Assembly (NCBI GenBank): GCA_902702965.1
Contig: CACRXP010000185.1
Coordinates: 850,682 to 914,681 of the forward strand
DNA length: 64,000 nucleotides
Direction of reading: 5' to 3'
Source of the DNA: Spirometra erinaceieuropaei
Taxonomy: Eukaryota; Platyhelminthes; Cestoda; Diphyllobothriidea; Diphyllobothriidae
This document shows positions 1-12,019 of this stretch, piece after piece. The position numbers were made by a program, and so were the translations under genes. Under the pieces are notes generated by a model. The model made no database searches, was not told the origin of the DNA, and worked only from the letters and a program-made list of their open reading frames with translations. Each line of letters opens with the position of its first letter. Position 1 is the stretch's first letter.

Positions 1-391
1 TCAAGATTTTAGTATGTCTCCTATTTGCACTGAATTACTATTCTTGCTCGGTGGACTCAGTGCAAGGGACTTTTATGGTTCGGTGGCTGTTTCGATTTCC
101 TCGGAAAACGGCAGCAGATATCCATGCAGAGGTATTCTTAGAGTTAAGGCACAGTTTCCCAATGAGATAAATCAGATGGTCTAAATAAGCTTGGACAGCT
201 GCCTCCTCTAATATTACAATCAGAAGGACTAATACACTAAATTTACCAGTCCGACGTCTCGCCGCGGACGTCCGTTGCATTTTATAATCCTGTTATAAAA
301 AGTATGTTTATACGTTTTCGAGATCTGCTTAGAGAGGAACATTTATGACATTCAGAGCGACCAAAAAATTGATATCCAAACCTGAAATATA
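1..391. other. No recognisable feature (left edge)
   Basis: AT-rich DNA with only one short minus-strand open frame (38-280) that has no family resemblance. I see no gene or repeat here before the fold-back element begins. Confidence 0.5.
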
Positions 392-1358
392 CAGTAGATC
401 GGCTAAATCATTAAATGTCAACCGAAATTCCGAAATGCGTTTTCGTTTCGAAAAGATAATGTACGTGGGGTTGTAAAACTAAGCATTATGCAGCATAATT
501 CCATAATAATCCAGTTACTTCAGCACGCGGGCTTTTAGCCGAACTTCTTCTCCGTAGAAAATGAATTTTTATGTAGCATACATTTTTCTCACTAGTTTTT
601 AACGTCCTTAGAAATTCAACTATATTTCATGGAAACCCTGCATAAATATTCGTTCTTTTGCTCATTCGGGAGAAAAGTACGTCTTTTTCAAATTTTGTAG
701 TCGAGGAAAGGGTATGATTTGTTTTCAAAAAGTTTCTATTAGTGAGACTTTTTAATGCCGTGAAATGGCCCTTCATAAATCTTGTGTCTCTGCATTTACC
801 GATGGGAATTGTAAAGTTGACAATATGGCTCAAATCCACTGCTAAATTTTATGAACCCAGTATCGTCTCCTCATAATACTGTAGAAAAATGCATGGTTTT
901 CGTTCGCGGAAAATATACAGCTAGTAGTTTGGAAACCCTGAATGCAAAAATAACGGCAGGTCGGACTCAAAATTATTCGGGATTTGGAAACGTTTTTGAA
1001 AACTTGACTATACCCTTCCTTCGAGTATAAAATTGGAGGAAGACGTAATTTTCTACCGAATGGGCAAGAACATAAATACTTTTATGCATGTTTTCCATGA
1101 ACTATAATTTATGTTATAAGGGCATCCAAAATCAATGGGAAAAATTCATGCGACTCAAGTAGGCGTTTTTGACAGAATAAAGTTTCTGGATGCAGCAGAA
1201 GAGAAGTTCTTTCGAAAGCCCACATGCTGAGGTAGCTGGATTATTATAGAATTCTGCTGCATGGTGATTCGTTTTACAACCCTACTACATTAATCTTTTT
1301 GAAACGAGAACGCATTTCGGAATTTCGGTTGACATTTCATGAGTTATCCCAACTACTG
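392..1358. mobile_element. Fold-back MITE, copy A
   Basis: Non-coding ~967-bp element with long inverted ends. The left end reads CAGTAGATCGGCTAAATCAT; the right end, reverse-complemented, reads CAGTAGTTGGGATAACTCAT. Both continue into a shared segment containing AACCGAAATTCCGAAATGCG. A TA dinucleotide sits directly outside each end (390-391 and 1359-1360), as expected for a Tc1/mariner-type target duplication. The inverted similarity runs far inward: the left arm's CATAAATATTCGTTCTTTTGCTCATTCGG region matches the right arm's CCGAATGGGCAAGAACATAA region in reverse. The whole element can therefore fold on itself. No transposase frame is present, so it is non-autonomous. Copies B (3166-4146) and C (32938-33926) are in the same orientation. 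Confidence 0.8.
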
Positions 1359-1605
1359 TATGAATAGATTAGTTAGCAGGTGAAAAAGCGAATATACTTG
1401 GTGTTGCCACGGGGTACGTCAGTAAGTAACAATCAACGAAGTGCTTTAGCCGAAATCACCCACAGTGGGCTGGAGGACACCTCGGTGACGAAAGTTTTCT
1501 CCCCAACCTCGTACAATAATCACACCGCTCTCTGGATTAAATGAAATCGGTGGAGCTGCTGCTAACACCGCAAGACTGAAAAAATGCTGTCTCAGTTTCC
1601 ATTAT

Positions 1606-2625
1606 CGGCAAGATTCGATTATGCTGTCCTGGTCCCAGGTGTAAATTCAGTGTGGGCAGTGAAAAGAAATTAAGTCGTTAGTGGGGAATGTAGCCGAGGC
1701 TGAAATGTAAAAGGCAACCTGATGTCTGACAAATCTGCCGCGAGGCTGAAGGAAGCCTAGAATCCCGCAAAAGACCTGGCTGGCAGGACACGCGGCGCAG
1801 CGATACCCCAAACCTAACGGTAAACCTAATCATAACACAAAAGTAAACCTAATTCCTAACTCTAGTTATAAGCTTAGTACTAGCCCTAAAGTTAACAGGA
1901 AAACTAACCCTTAACCTACCACGAACCCTATCCCAAAGCTCAGAGGAAAGTAAGCCGAGGGAGAAGCTGAAATCGTAAATGGGGAAAGTAGCCGAGGCTG
2001 GAACGGAAAAGGCAACCTGCTGTCTGACAAATCTGCCGCGAGGCGGAAGGAAATCTGGAATCCCCGCAAGAGACCTGGCTTGCAGGACACGCGTTGCAGC
2101 CGTACACCGAACATAACGGTAAACCTAACCGCAACCTCAAAAGTCAACCTAACCCGTGACGTAATTATAAGCTTAACGCGAAGCCTAAACTTAACATTAA
2201 ACCTAGCCCTAACACCAAGCCTAACCTCGACCTTGACAAAAATCCTAACCCTAACGTTAACCGTTACCTAAACCCCAACCATAACCCTAACTTAAACCAC
2301 AGCCCTACCCTTATCCCAACACTAACCCTAACATCATCCTTAACACTAAACATAAACCAGAACTGCAATCCAAATCTCAACTCTAACCGGAACCCTTAAA
2401 CTTAACACAAACTCTAATCCTAAACTTAATTCTCAGCCTGAAACTAACCCAAACCCTTAAATCAGCCATACTTCTCAACAGAAACATCAAGTTGTCCTTT
2501 TCCGTTTTGGCTTTAGCTGCTTTCTCACTAATGATTTTACCACCCTTCTTCCGGCTTATTTTACCTGAAATGCCTACATTGAGCTCACACTTGGGACCAG
2601 GACAGCGTAACCGACCCCTACCCCT
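1606..2625. repeat. Telomere-like repeat element with inverted flanks
   Basis: From about 1800 to 2470 the plus strand is a degenerate series of CCTAAC / CCCTAA-like hexamers, the C-strand of a flatworm-type TTAGGG telomere repeat. The tract is flanked by an imperfect inverted repeat: about 1606-1662 (containing TGTCCTGGTCCCAGGTGTAA) and about 2573-2620 (containing CACTTGGGACCAGGACAGCG). This suggests the telomere-like tract is cargo of a defined dispersed element and not simple slippage. A related flank (CCACTGAAATTTGGCGCAAG) lies beside the tract near 8.6 kb. The hexamers are too diverged to be a functional telomere. Confidence 0.6.
1681..2133. repeat. Direct duplication of ~150-bp unit
   Basis: Two similar ~150-bp blocks start near 1681 and near 1979. 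Both contain GTAGCCGAGGCTG, AAAAGGCAACCTG, TGTCTGACAAATCTGCCGCG and AGACCTGGCTGGCAGGACAC-like segments, and both run into the same CCTAACGGTAAACCTAA sequence. The offset is about 298 bp. The duplication sits at the start of the telomere-like tract, so each unit plus a stretch of hexamers forms a higher-order repeat. Confidence 0.75.
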
Positions 2626-2639
2626 TTATCTATGAGGGT

Positions 2640-3165
2640 CAATATTTGCTCTTATTTACCTAGTCGCTTTGGTACTTGGCCGGTGGTTGTCTATTAATGA
2701 GGATGGGGCTAGCTTTTCTTGAGGTATCACTTTCGGCGTAAATATGTGCCCCATTTTTCACTACTGAGAATGACTGATGAGCAAGGTTGGACTAAAGATG
2801 GGTTTTGCGGGATTGCTAAACTGCCAGGATGCATGCTTTGTGTATATGGGCATCACTTTTATTACAAATTAGATGTGTTGGTTGGGAATACGACCGCTTG
2901 AAAAGGCGCGAACGAGCTCTTAACATTTGTTATTTCAGTATCTTTTATCCTTGTCGGTCAAAGTTTGGTGATCTTAAGGGTATTTAATGCAGCATTTGCT
3001 CTCACGAAACACAAACCGACCTACTTGTTTAGTGATAACCTTTAGATTGCAGTTGTTGATTTTTATTATTTCCGAGGACTACTTATTAAACATACGTTTA
3101 AAAACGGCGCATTCTCGTCAAACTTACGTATTTATATATTTAGGTTTTATTATTTATCACATATA
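2640..3165. other. No recognisable gene between repeats
   Basis: Two short plus-strand open frames (2719-2901, 2987-3187) are present. Neither resembles a known domain, and the second runs into the fold-back element. I see nothing else. Confidence 0.4.
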
Positions 3166-4146
3166 CAGTAGGTGGGTAAACTCATGAAATGTCAACCGAA
3201 ATTCCGAAATGCGTTTTCGTTTCGAAAAAAAATTAATTAAGTACGGTTGTAAAACTAATCACCATGCAGCAGAATTCTATAATAATCCAGTTACCTCAGG
3301 ATGTTGGCTTTCGAAAGAATTTCTTTCCGGCCGCATAAAAATAACACGCCCCGCAAAAAATGACTACTTAAGTCGCACGAATTTTACGCATTGTTTTTCG
3401 ATGCCCTTAAAAGTTCAACTACATTTCACGGAAACCCTGCTCTATTGCTCATTCGGTAGAAAAGTACGTTTTTTTCCAATCCTATAGTCGAGGAAAGAGC
3501 ATGATTTGCTTCCAACTAATTTCTAATAGTGAGACTTTTTAATGTTGTGAAATGGCTCTTCATAAACGTCGCGTCTCTGCATTTACCAATGGGACTTGTA
3601 ACATTGACAACATGGCTCAAATCCACTGCCAAATTTTATGAACCCACTATCGTCTCCTCATAATACCGTAGAGAAATTTATGGTTTTCCGTACGCGGGAA
3701 ATATAGGGCTCGTAGTTTGGAAACCCTGAGTGCAAGAATAACGGCAGGTCGGGTTCAAAATTACTTGGAAATTTGAAAAGTTTTTGAAAACCGAATTATG
3801 CCCTTCCTTCGAGTATAAAATGGGAAGAAGACATAATTTTCTATCGAATGGGCAAGAACATAAATACTTTTATGCATGCTTTCCGTGAATTATAATTTAT
3901 GTTATAAGGGCATCAAAAATTAATGGGAAAAATTCATGCGACTCAAGTAGGCGTTTTTGACAAAATATAGTTTCTGGATGCAGCAGAAAAGGAGTTCGTT
4001 CGAAAACCGGCATCCTGAGGTAGCTGGAGTATCATAGAATTCTGCTGCATGATTATTAGTTTATCAACCTTACTTAATTAATCTGTTCGAAACGAGAACG
4101 CATTTCGGAATTTCGGTTGACATTTCATGAATTAGCCCACCTAGTG
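3166..4146. mobile_element. Fold-back MITE, copy B
   Basis: About 981 bp, same family and orientation as copy A. It begins CAGTAGGTGGGTAAACTCAT after a TA (3164-3165). It ends with the inverted counterpart CATGAATTAGCCCACCTAGTG, followed by TA (4147-4148). Landmarks shared with copies A and C include AACCGAAATTCCGAAATGCG, CATGCAGCAGAATTC-type palindromes and CCCTTCCTTCGAGTATAAAA. It has no coding capacity. The short frame at 3209-3487 lies wholly inside it and is not a gene. Confidence 0.8.
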
Positions 4147-4148
4147 TA

Positions 4149-7100
4149 GGCGTTTGGCAAATAATCCTTATCTAGGTTTTCGGAATATTCGAAAGTCACA
4201 CTTGAATAATGAAGTCGATTAAGACGTTTTCCTCAATCTATCCTCTAACCTATACAGATACATAGAAAATTCATATAGGAAAGGTTGGCAGGGTTAATTA
4301 GTATCTCGAGTGTTATTAACATTGATCAATTTAATTGTGGTGGACAGGGAATTCAGGTCGAGTTTTCAGTCATGTGCTGGGAATCGCCGCCAAAGTGGAA
4401 TGCATATTTGTGCTTATGTGGCACAGTTTTCGGCGCCAATGTTGCCCTAGTGTACGACACAGAGCAAATTGCTGATGACTCAGAAAAGGGTTTTTGTCGA
4501 AACTCGGACGACCATCGGGTTATTTCAGCCTATAATCCCCTCTCAGATCGCTAGAATTTGAAGTAAGAACCTAAAGGCGACAAGCTATTCAGTGCCCCCC
4601 AGTAGGGAATGGTGCGCAAATTATGAAAAGCTTGCCTTGTTCTTTGCCCGTGCAATTTTTTCATTAAATCATCATCTGATAATCTGGCAACTAAATGCCC
4701 TTTGACCGAAAACTTTTCCAAGCACGCTGGGTTGCCCTGGAGCTAGAATCCGCTACGATATATGGTGCGTGAACGGTTCTTGTTATAAACGTTTGAGGTC
4801 TTGCCTGGTAAGTAGACCAGGCGACCAGCATAATGCTGCTACGATGAAGTCTCAAACGCCCCGTCACTGCCACAAACCTCCATATGGCTGTTCTCAGCCA
4901 CCACAACACATTGATACCGCCCCTGGGGAGTCTTTAGCCAAAAACCGGCCCATTCCGAAACGCTCGTGGCAGGTGGCAGACAGAAAAGCCTTTGCTAAGA
5001 GGCCTCTATCTCTGGTGAATGGATGCAGAAAACCCAGTTTTTGCTCCGTAAATCCGAAAACTTATATGGTCAAAAGCGAATGCAAAGCATACTTTACGTA
5101 GCAAAGGTTGTGGAGGTAGGAAAAAAACGAAAGATCGGGAAATTCGGAATTTAGACCTGTTAACCATAACCAAACGTCATGCGAAGCGATCGGTTGGAAT
5201 TGGATTCCTGCAGTGGGTAGTGATAATACAGCAACACCTTTCGTACCTTAGAAATTCAAAATGGCAGAAGGGGTTAGAACAGGCAGAAGAAGGGGGGGGG
5301 GTAGGGAGTCCGTAGGAAGACCAGACAGCGTGTTTTCGTCTGAACTGAGGACTTGAGTACGAGGGACGTTCATTCGTATGTTCGCTTAGGTTCACGTACG
5401 GGGTATGAAGGTCGATACAAGAAAGAATACTGTTGTCAAGGCGTGTCCGCCCCACTTATGTGCTCGGTGCGGACAGTGTCGTAAACTTTGTTTGCCTTCT
5501 GATCAAAACAACGATCGCTTTGACCTGGAGAACATTAAAATGAACCAGCAGATGACGTGGACAGACAGTTTGCATATGTTCAGTGCGGCGAAGTCAAAGC
5601 TGTTGGTCTGTTCTGTTGAGGTAGTACAAAAGTAATCAGTAAATGGGATGAGTTGAGCGCGTTTCTTTGACGTTCTTTTAGCTTTTGATCTTCGCGCAGT
5701 AGTAAGGTTACCCTCAGGCCGGACTTTAGTCGGTGCTCAGTATATGCGCCAGTACCATATCGCGGGCGTTTTATAGCTTCTTCGATTCTTTTTATGACAG
5801 AATGCGGGGCACATCTATGTCACACTATCGCATTACGCTCTGAGCATTGGTTCCCGCCTCCTATGCCTGCGGCAGTTTATCAAAAGGCCCATTAAATACC
5901 AACTGGAGTTCAACGAACGGTGCGTGAAATCCAAATCGCTTGAAACTAGGCCATCAGCGCAGCTGAACGATAAGAATATGTGGTAGCAGATTTCAGAACC
6001 AGGAGAGTCCTTACTTACTTACTATCAACAAGCACCTGTGGACTACAGGAGGTCTCCAGTATACAAAGTCACTTTTATTTTACTAGTGGCGTAATACCCA
6101 CCTGTACAAATTATTTGAGGGACGTTGCAAACTAAGGCGATCCCGCTTTGAAGGAGTACAAGTAGATAATACTGAAATAGACTGTTAGAACAGTGTTGTT
6201 TATCAATAGTCTGACCTGGAGCCGCAAATGCGAACTTGGCTCTATGCCTCAGATTTTCCCGATTCGGCTTGTTGGAGGTCGAAAATGTGCACCTTATATT
6301 CTGCGAATCTGTTTGGATTAGCTACCTTGAAAAGACCGGAATAATGTTGCCTGTAGAAGGATGAGGAAACCACCTTTTTGACTTGATTTACTTCACTTAG
6401 TCCGCATGATGCTAAAATATAAAAAGGAACATATTAAATGGCCAAATTTCGTAAGGTTCGCCAGTAGATCGGGAACTGGTCAAATTTATTTACCAAATGC
6501 CAGTCGGAAATTGGGTGACCTTAGAAAAAAAACACGACATAGACTGAAGTGGAAACTAATTTGGTCAGCTTTCTGACTCTCTAGATTTTCTTCAGTGTTC
6601 TTGCTGGAGCTACTTCCTGGACTGTTGTCTAAAGAGGTCTAATTACTTCCTCTGTCCTCCCCGATGCAAGCGGAGGACGGTTTTGTGGATAGGACAGCGT
6701 TCCTACAGATGGAAGCAGATTCACAACATCTATATCTGTAGAGGAGGCCAATACTCACAAAGCTTGATGTGGGGCGAGATTTTTCGAATGGGTATGCAGG
6801 AACCTAAGTCAAAATGTCTTCGTTTTGAGATGGGGTGAATTAGGTCGAATGTGAATGTCCAATATCTTTGTTGTGGAGGTCGTAGAAATAAAGTTGATTA
6901 CAAGGTCAAATGTTGTGAGATTAGCTCGTGACAGCTATGCGCGTACGCTTTCCGCGCAAAAGGGGAATTTTTACTTTGCAAAATTACCGTGTTCATTTGG
7001 ACAATGTCGCAGGCTGTTGAGTCTTAAAGCCGTCAAAAAGTCCCAATAACTACCTTGCCGATCCTCAGAAAAACGTTTCCGGCGTCATATGCTTCTCAGT

Positions 7101-8550
7101 ACTACCCTATTAAGACAGATCTTGAAAGCTGCTGCCTATATAACATGATCTGTAATTTGTTTTATTTGCTGCTGTTGAATTGGAATGCCTTCCTAGACTG
7201 ACCTAAACATGGCGCCTCACCCTCAAGAAAAATTAACTCCCATTTTCTAGCGATAAAGGCCTTTTATTCAACCAGTTGAGGTAGTGAATAAAGTGCACAG
7301 CGTTCAAGGTGAAGCATAATGATGAATTTGATTTGGAACATATGCTTCAGCAACTGTGACATTTGTGACAGCTTGCCAAAACAGACTATGGGAATAGGAA
7401 ACTCTCACAATTAGAAAGTGCATTTGGCAGAAAAGTGGGAGGTGGGCGAACGGCTTTTAACTGCGTGACTTTTCGAGTTCCTATAGTCTACATAAAATTG
7501 CCCACTAACCAATCCTGCGCTATTGTTGGCGAGGACGTCAGAATGAGGAAGCAGACTCAGTGAGTGTTGGTTTTGGTCAAAAATTAGGTCTCATAATTAG
7601 AGACAAATTGCATTAAACATATATACGTGCGTGCGAGACAGTGCGAGCACCCTTAGCACAATGATCCCACAGTCAGACGCGGCCCGAAGTTCATATAAAA
7701 TGAAGAGTCAGATTAGTTCTGCCTGAGGTTTAGAGGACGACCGGCTGCTGACCGGAGATAAGCATTTCCCTGGGGGTGATTCTCTACATTTGAAAATTTG
7801 TTGAAAGATTAAGTAGTCAGATTAACAAGTAGTAGCTTTAAACTGCGTTGATGACCTGCATGTTATTCCTTTATCTCAAAGATCCTTACTTATGTGTTTA
7901 CCTACCAGACAACAGGGTGGATTTTTTGTCGGATGGTCCTGGCTTCCAAATCGAACTTTCTGCAGCCTTTACTGGACGGAACGACTGACTGGTCCGAAAC
8001 TTAATAATTTTACTAAATAATTTACTACATTAGTCGAAAAAATTCTGAATATACACAAAAATTTCAAATTTGATCTTAAAATCGGTAGTAGAAGAGATAG
8101 GCGGGGATTTTGTCGTTCGTTAGCAGTCTGCATATTGCAATAGAAGTGGTCCACACCGGAGTCCTATGGACGGAAAATCAAAGTAAGGGCACATTTAGGA
8201 AGCTGAAGATGATTTCGGGCAGGAATTACTAGAGGTTTTAATATATGGACGTTGCCATAAACAGAAGTTCGAATATGCACTGAAAGTTACACAAAATTGA
8301 CTTGGAGATTATCGTGATCTCTGGTCTGCGTTGATATTTCTAGTGAATATCTTGGCTTCTACGTGTTGTTCTAAATTGTACAGAATAGTCTGCTACTAAG
8401 GCAGTCGTATTAGTTGCAAGTAAATTTGTCTGGGCGGGAAAAGCCCTCTTTTAAACAGAAACTTATTCACTGTTTATACCAATCAAGCATTAGGGAAAGA
8501 CAAGAGGAATAGATACCCATATTCCGGGTATCCACGCGAGTTTTCAGAGA
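4149..8550. other. Gene-free stretch
   Basis: AT-rich sequence. The longest frame is a 110-codon plus-strand one at 4769-5101, rich in Pro, Cys and Lys. It has no recognised domain and no splice-site support, and a 72-codon frame overlaps it on the other strand. A G-run lies near 5290. I see no RNA gene or repeat that I can name. Confidence 0.4.
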
Positions 8551-8559
8551 AACAAGGGT

Positions 8560-8695
8560 AAGTGTCAAGGTCAGGGTTAGGGTTGAGGTTAGAGCTAAAG
8601 TTGCGTTTAGTGTTAAAGGTAGGCCCAGGGTTTGGGTTAGTGCCAGGGTTAAGTCACGAGAATGGATAGCCCACTGAAATTTGGCGCAAGACCAC
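8560..8695. repeat. Degenerate telomere-like tract (G-strand)
   Basis: GGTCAGGGTTAGGGTTGAGG and further GGTTAG / GGGTTA-like words run to about 8655, in the orientation opposite to the 1.8-kb tract. The segment after it (8669-8695) resembles the flank of the 1.6-2.6-kb element, suggesting a truncated copy of the same carrier. Confidence 0.6.
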
Positions 8696-9658
8696 CTGTG
8701 TAGGCGGGGGAGGGGGGGTTCCTATTCACGTGCGTTAACAGAAGTGGTTACTGGTGGGTCTGGTGAAACAGACGTGGGAAGACTGAAGAGTTGCAAGCTC
8801 TCGGTTTAAGTGGGTTTGCCACAGATGTCCGATAAATAGGTTAGAAAGAGTGGGAAAAAGTCCTGTTTTTGCTGTCTTCCTCCCGGTTGGAAAACCATTC
8901 CCATATATGTCGTAGCACACACGTTCAGGTTCTTTGCCTCCCATCCTATGTCGGATACACACACAGAGGAGTTATGCAATAGGGAACGATATATCGGTCG
9001 ATAAGCTGTCAACGAAATCTCATTTACAAGATGCGCGTGCATTCATCTCGGATATGGAGAGTACTACCTCCAAGGCAGTTGAAACTATGTTAAAGATAAT
9101 TTCCAAGATATTGCAAAGTTTCCGGTTTATTCTTAGCACGTACAAGACACGCGGATTAGAGAGATTGCGTTTTAAACCAGATATGTGTTGGCGCAGGTGC
9201 TGCTTACTTTCTGGTGTAATGCTACTGCGTTGAGTGTGAAAATTCAAAGAACACTGAAAGTTACTTTCAAGACTGGCGGTGGTTGCTGCAAAGTGGACTT
9301 TGCTGGTCACATTTTCTTGATGAAGTCAGCCAAAATACCGCAGTTCATTGTAAGAAAAGGTCAAAAAAGGAAGAAAACACGTAACTCATTTGGACACACT
9401 AAGAGAGTGATTTAATGTCAGAAAACCTCAGTGTGATATTAGGCGGAATTTTAAGATATTCAGAAAAAATGCACATCTTCTGGGAAAACTTACAGTCATT
9501 CGTGAAACGACAAAACTGTCCAAATAATGGTAGAACTTCGGACTGATTTGATTCGCTGAGTAGATCACATAGGTCTCACTAAACTTAATGCTATGCTCAC
9601 TGACAACGCCAGGGCAAATAGGGAAGTCCTCGGGGATGGAAGTTTTCGATAATTTTAC

Positions 9659-10261
9659 TGACGATTACCAAAATTTCTGCATGATGACAAATATTTGCTC
9701 ACACAGGCATTTCTAACGATCTGTTAGTTTTCAAAAATTATCCGATAGCGACATCATCGAATTTTTTCTATGTCTGTCGGATTTTTTTAAAATGTTTCAG
9801 CCATTTTAAATTAGAGACTGTCAGACGGATTGTAATTTGTATTACTGCTGACGGACCGGAAAAAGCGGCGTTAGTTTGCGGCTTAAAGGAGTGTTTTGAA
9901 AGTCGACATTAAGAGGTCATTTCTTTGGTGGGATTAACTTATGTGGTCACCTTAACAGGACATGAGAATGAGCACGCCCCACCCAAGTAATAAAGGCAGA
10001 CCTGCACTTAATTCTGGAAAGATCAAAATGTCCCCTTTTCCTCACCCCAACAATGACCCTAATATAAATCAAAACCGTTGCCCTAATACTGGCCCTAACC
10101 ATATCCTAAACTTTAACGGTGCAATAAACAGCAACCCCTTTCTTAACTCCAAACTTTATCCTAAGTTACCTTACCGGTAACTTTCAATCTAGCCATAAAC
10201 CTGATCTTTAACCATCCATCTTTAAGCCATCCGTATTGTGGGCAGCTCCTGTTCTCATGTT
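9659..10261. repeat. Duplicated block, copy 1 (left of gap)
   Basis: Starts CTGACGATTACCAAAATTTC and matches 10345-10985 almost base for base, with scattered substitutions (CAATGACCC versus CAAGGACCC, CACCTTAAC versus CACCTAAAC). Near 10220 it lacks about 40 bp that copy 2 has. It includes a telomere-like section (about 10040-10200) rich in CCCTAA-like words. The 72-codon frame within it is repeat-derived. Confidence 0.85.
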
Positions 10262-10344
10262 NNNNNNNNNNNNNNNNNNNNNNNNNNNNNNNNNNNNNNN
10301 NNNNNNNNNNNNNNNNNNNNNNNNNNNNNNNNNNNNNNNNNNNN
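10262..10344. other. Assembly gap (83 N)
   Basis: A run of 83 unknown bases, directly flanked on both sides by the two copies of the duplicated block. Confidence 0.99.
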
Positions 10345-10985
10345 CTGACGATTACCAAAATTTCTGCATGATGACAAATATTTGCTCACACAGGCATTTC
10401 TAACGATCTGTTAGTTTTCAAAAATTATCCGATAGCGACATCATCGAATTTTTTCTATGTCTGTCGGATTTTTTTAAAATGTTTCATTCATTTGAAATTA
10501 GAGACTGTCAGACGGATTGTAATTTGTATTACTGCTGACGGACCGGAAAAAGCGGCGTTAGTTTGCGGCTTAAAGGGGTGTTTTGAAAGTCGACATTAAG
10601 AGGTCATTTCTTTGGTGGGATTAACTTATGTGGTCACCTAAACGGGACATGAGAATGAGCACGCCCCACCCAAGTAATAAAGGCAGACCTGCACTTAATT
10701 CTGGAAAGATCAAAATGTCCCCTTTTCCTCACCCCAACAAGGACCCTAATATAAATCAAAACCGTTGCCCTAATACTGGCCCTAACCATATCCTAAACTT
10801 TAACGGTGCAATTAACAGCAACCCCTTTCTTAACTCCAAACTTTATCCTAAGTTACCTTACCGGTAACTTTCAATCTAGCCATAAACCTGATCTTTAACC
10901 TAACCCTAGCCTTGAACTGAACTCTAATTTCATCGGAAATTGGCTTGAAGCCATCCGTATTGCGGGCAGTTCCTGTTCTCATGTT
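10345..10985. repeat. Duplicated block, copy 2 (right of gap)
   Basis: Near-identical to 9659-10261, including the telomere-like section (about 10740-10915). It additionally carries a CCTAACCCTAGCCTTGAACT stretch missing from copy 1. Starting exactly at the gap edge, it may be an unmerged overlap or a second haplotype and not a true tandem duplication. Confidence 0.85.
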
Positions 10986-10989
10986 CTGT

Positions 10990-12015
10990 TTAAGGGCCAT
11001 ATGAGTCAGTTTGCCATTTCTTTCTCAACTTGCTTACCGCTGCATGCCCACATTTGCTATTTGCCAGAGTATGTGAACACACATTAGATTTAAATGTTCC
11101 ACCACCGACCAAATAATTGCGAAGAGAGGATCAATTTGGCGATAAGGTCATAGATATGCCCTTACTATCACAATCCCAGGATTAGGTCCTGTTCTGAAGT
11201 AAAAGCGAAGAAACCTAAATAGGCGCTGACTGTTTGTTTGCTGAATGAAGCTCAGACGTAAGTAACAATGCAAATCAGGTCCACGAAAACACATGCTCTT
11301 ATCGGCCAGAGTCAACTGCGATCGCAGAACCCGCAAGAAAATGCGTAGGTCTCAACATTGGAAAATGCATAGGCCCGCTTGAGAGATCCGCTGGGATTGC
11401 TAACATGGCATTAATTGCACGAAACTTTCCAGACTTTGGTGCAAAGCGAGCTGGGGACAGAAGGTTAGTATGCGACTGAGCCTGCATCTTTCCCGACATA
11501 CAACATCATGACAATGAAACAGCAATAAACCAGTTAAACCAACGTTCAGGTAACTTTAGTTTGTGCGCTGATTATGAGGTAATTTGTTTGAACCGACGTA
11601 AAAGGCTGATGCAGCGGCCTATACAGGAAGCCAAGTAATACAGCAAATATGAACTGCACGAGTATGAGTCGGCAAGTTGGCACACTCGTGTAAGAGGCAA
11701 GATAGTGCCTGAGACACAGCCTTCAGTGAACACTCAACCAAACGGATGCGTAAATGGGCAGTATATTTGTTGTTTTTACTCCAAGATGGAATAAAGTGCA
11801 GAACGCGTCGAAAAGCCCGAACTGCATCGTTAGGGTCAGAGGGGTGCGACGCATGCATGAAAGCAGATCACAGATGCTGGCACACGATAATTCGCACACT
11901 AGGACCGACATGCCAGACCTCACTGAACGTTGAGTGTATGGGTGATGAGTTGACCTACTGTGTGCCCATTCGTTAGTTAATTGCATATTCTCCGGATTTT
12001 CTACTGGAGGAGAAA
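10990..12015. other. Gene-free stretch
   Basis: Several overlapping short frames occur on both strands (for example 11723-12019 minus and 11746-11976 plus). They read through each other and show no domain. No repeat was recognised. Confidence 0.4.
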
Positions 12016-12019
12016 GCAT

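Noticed and set aside
1800..2470. True chromosome end
   Set aside because: The hexamers are degenerate, interrupted, framed by inverted repeats and followed by more unique sequence on both sides.
4769..5101. 110-codon plus-strand frame
   Set aside because: No domain, no splice signals that I trust, and an open frame on the opposite strand over the same bases.
8735..9310. Cluster of overlapping frames on the minus strand near a telomere-like tract
   Set aside because: The frames overlap on both strands, show no domain and have no splice support.
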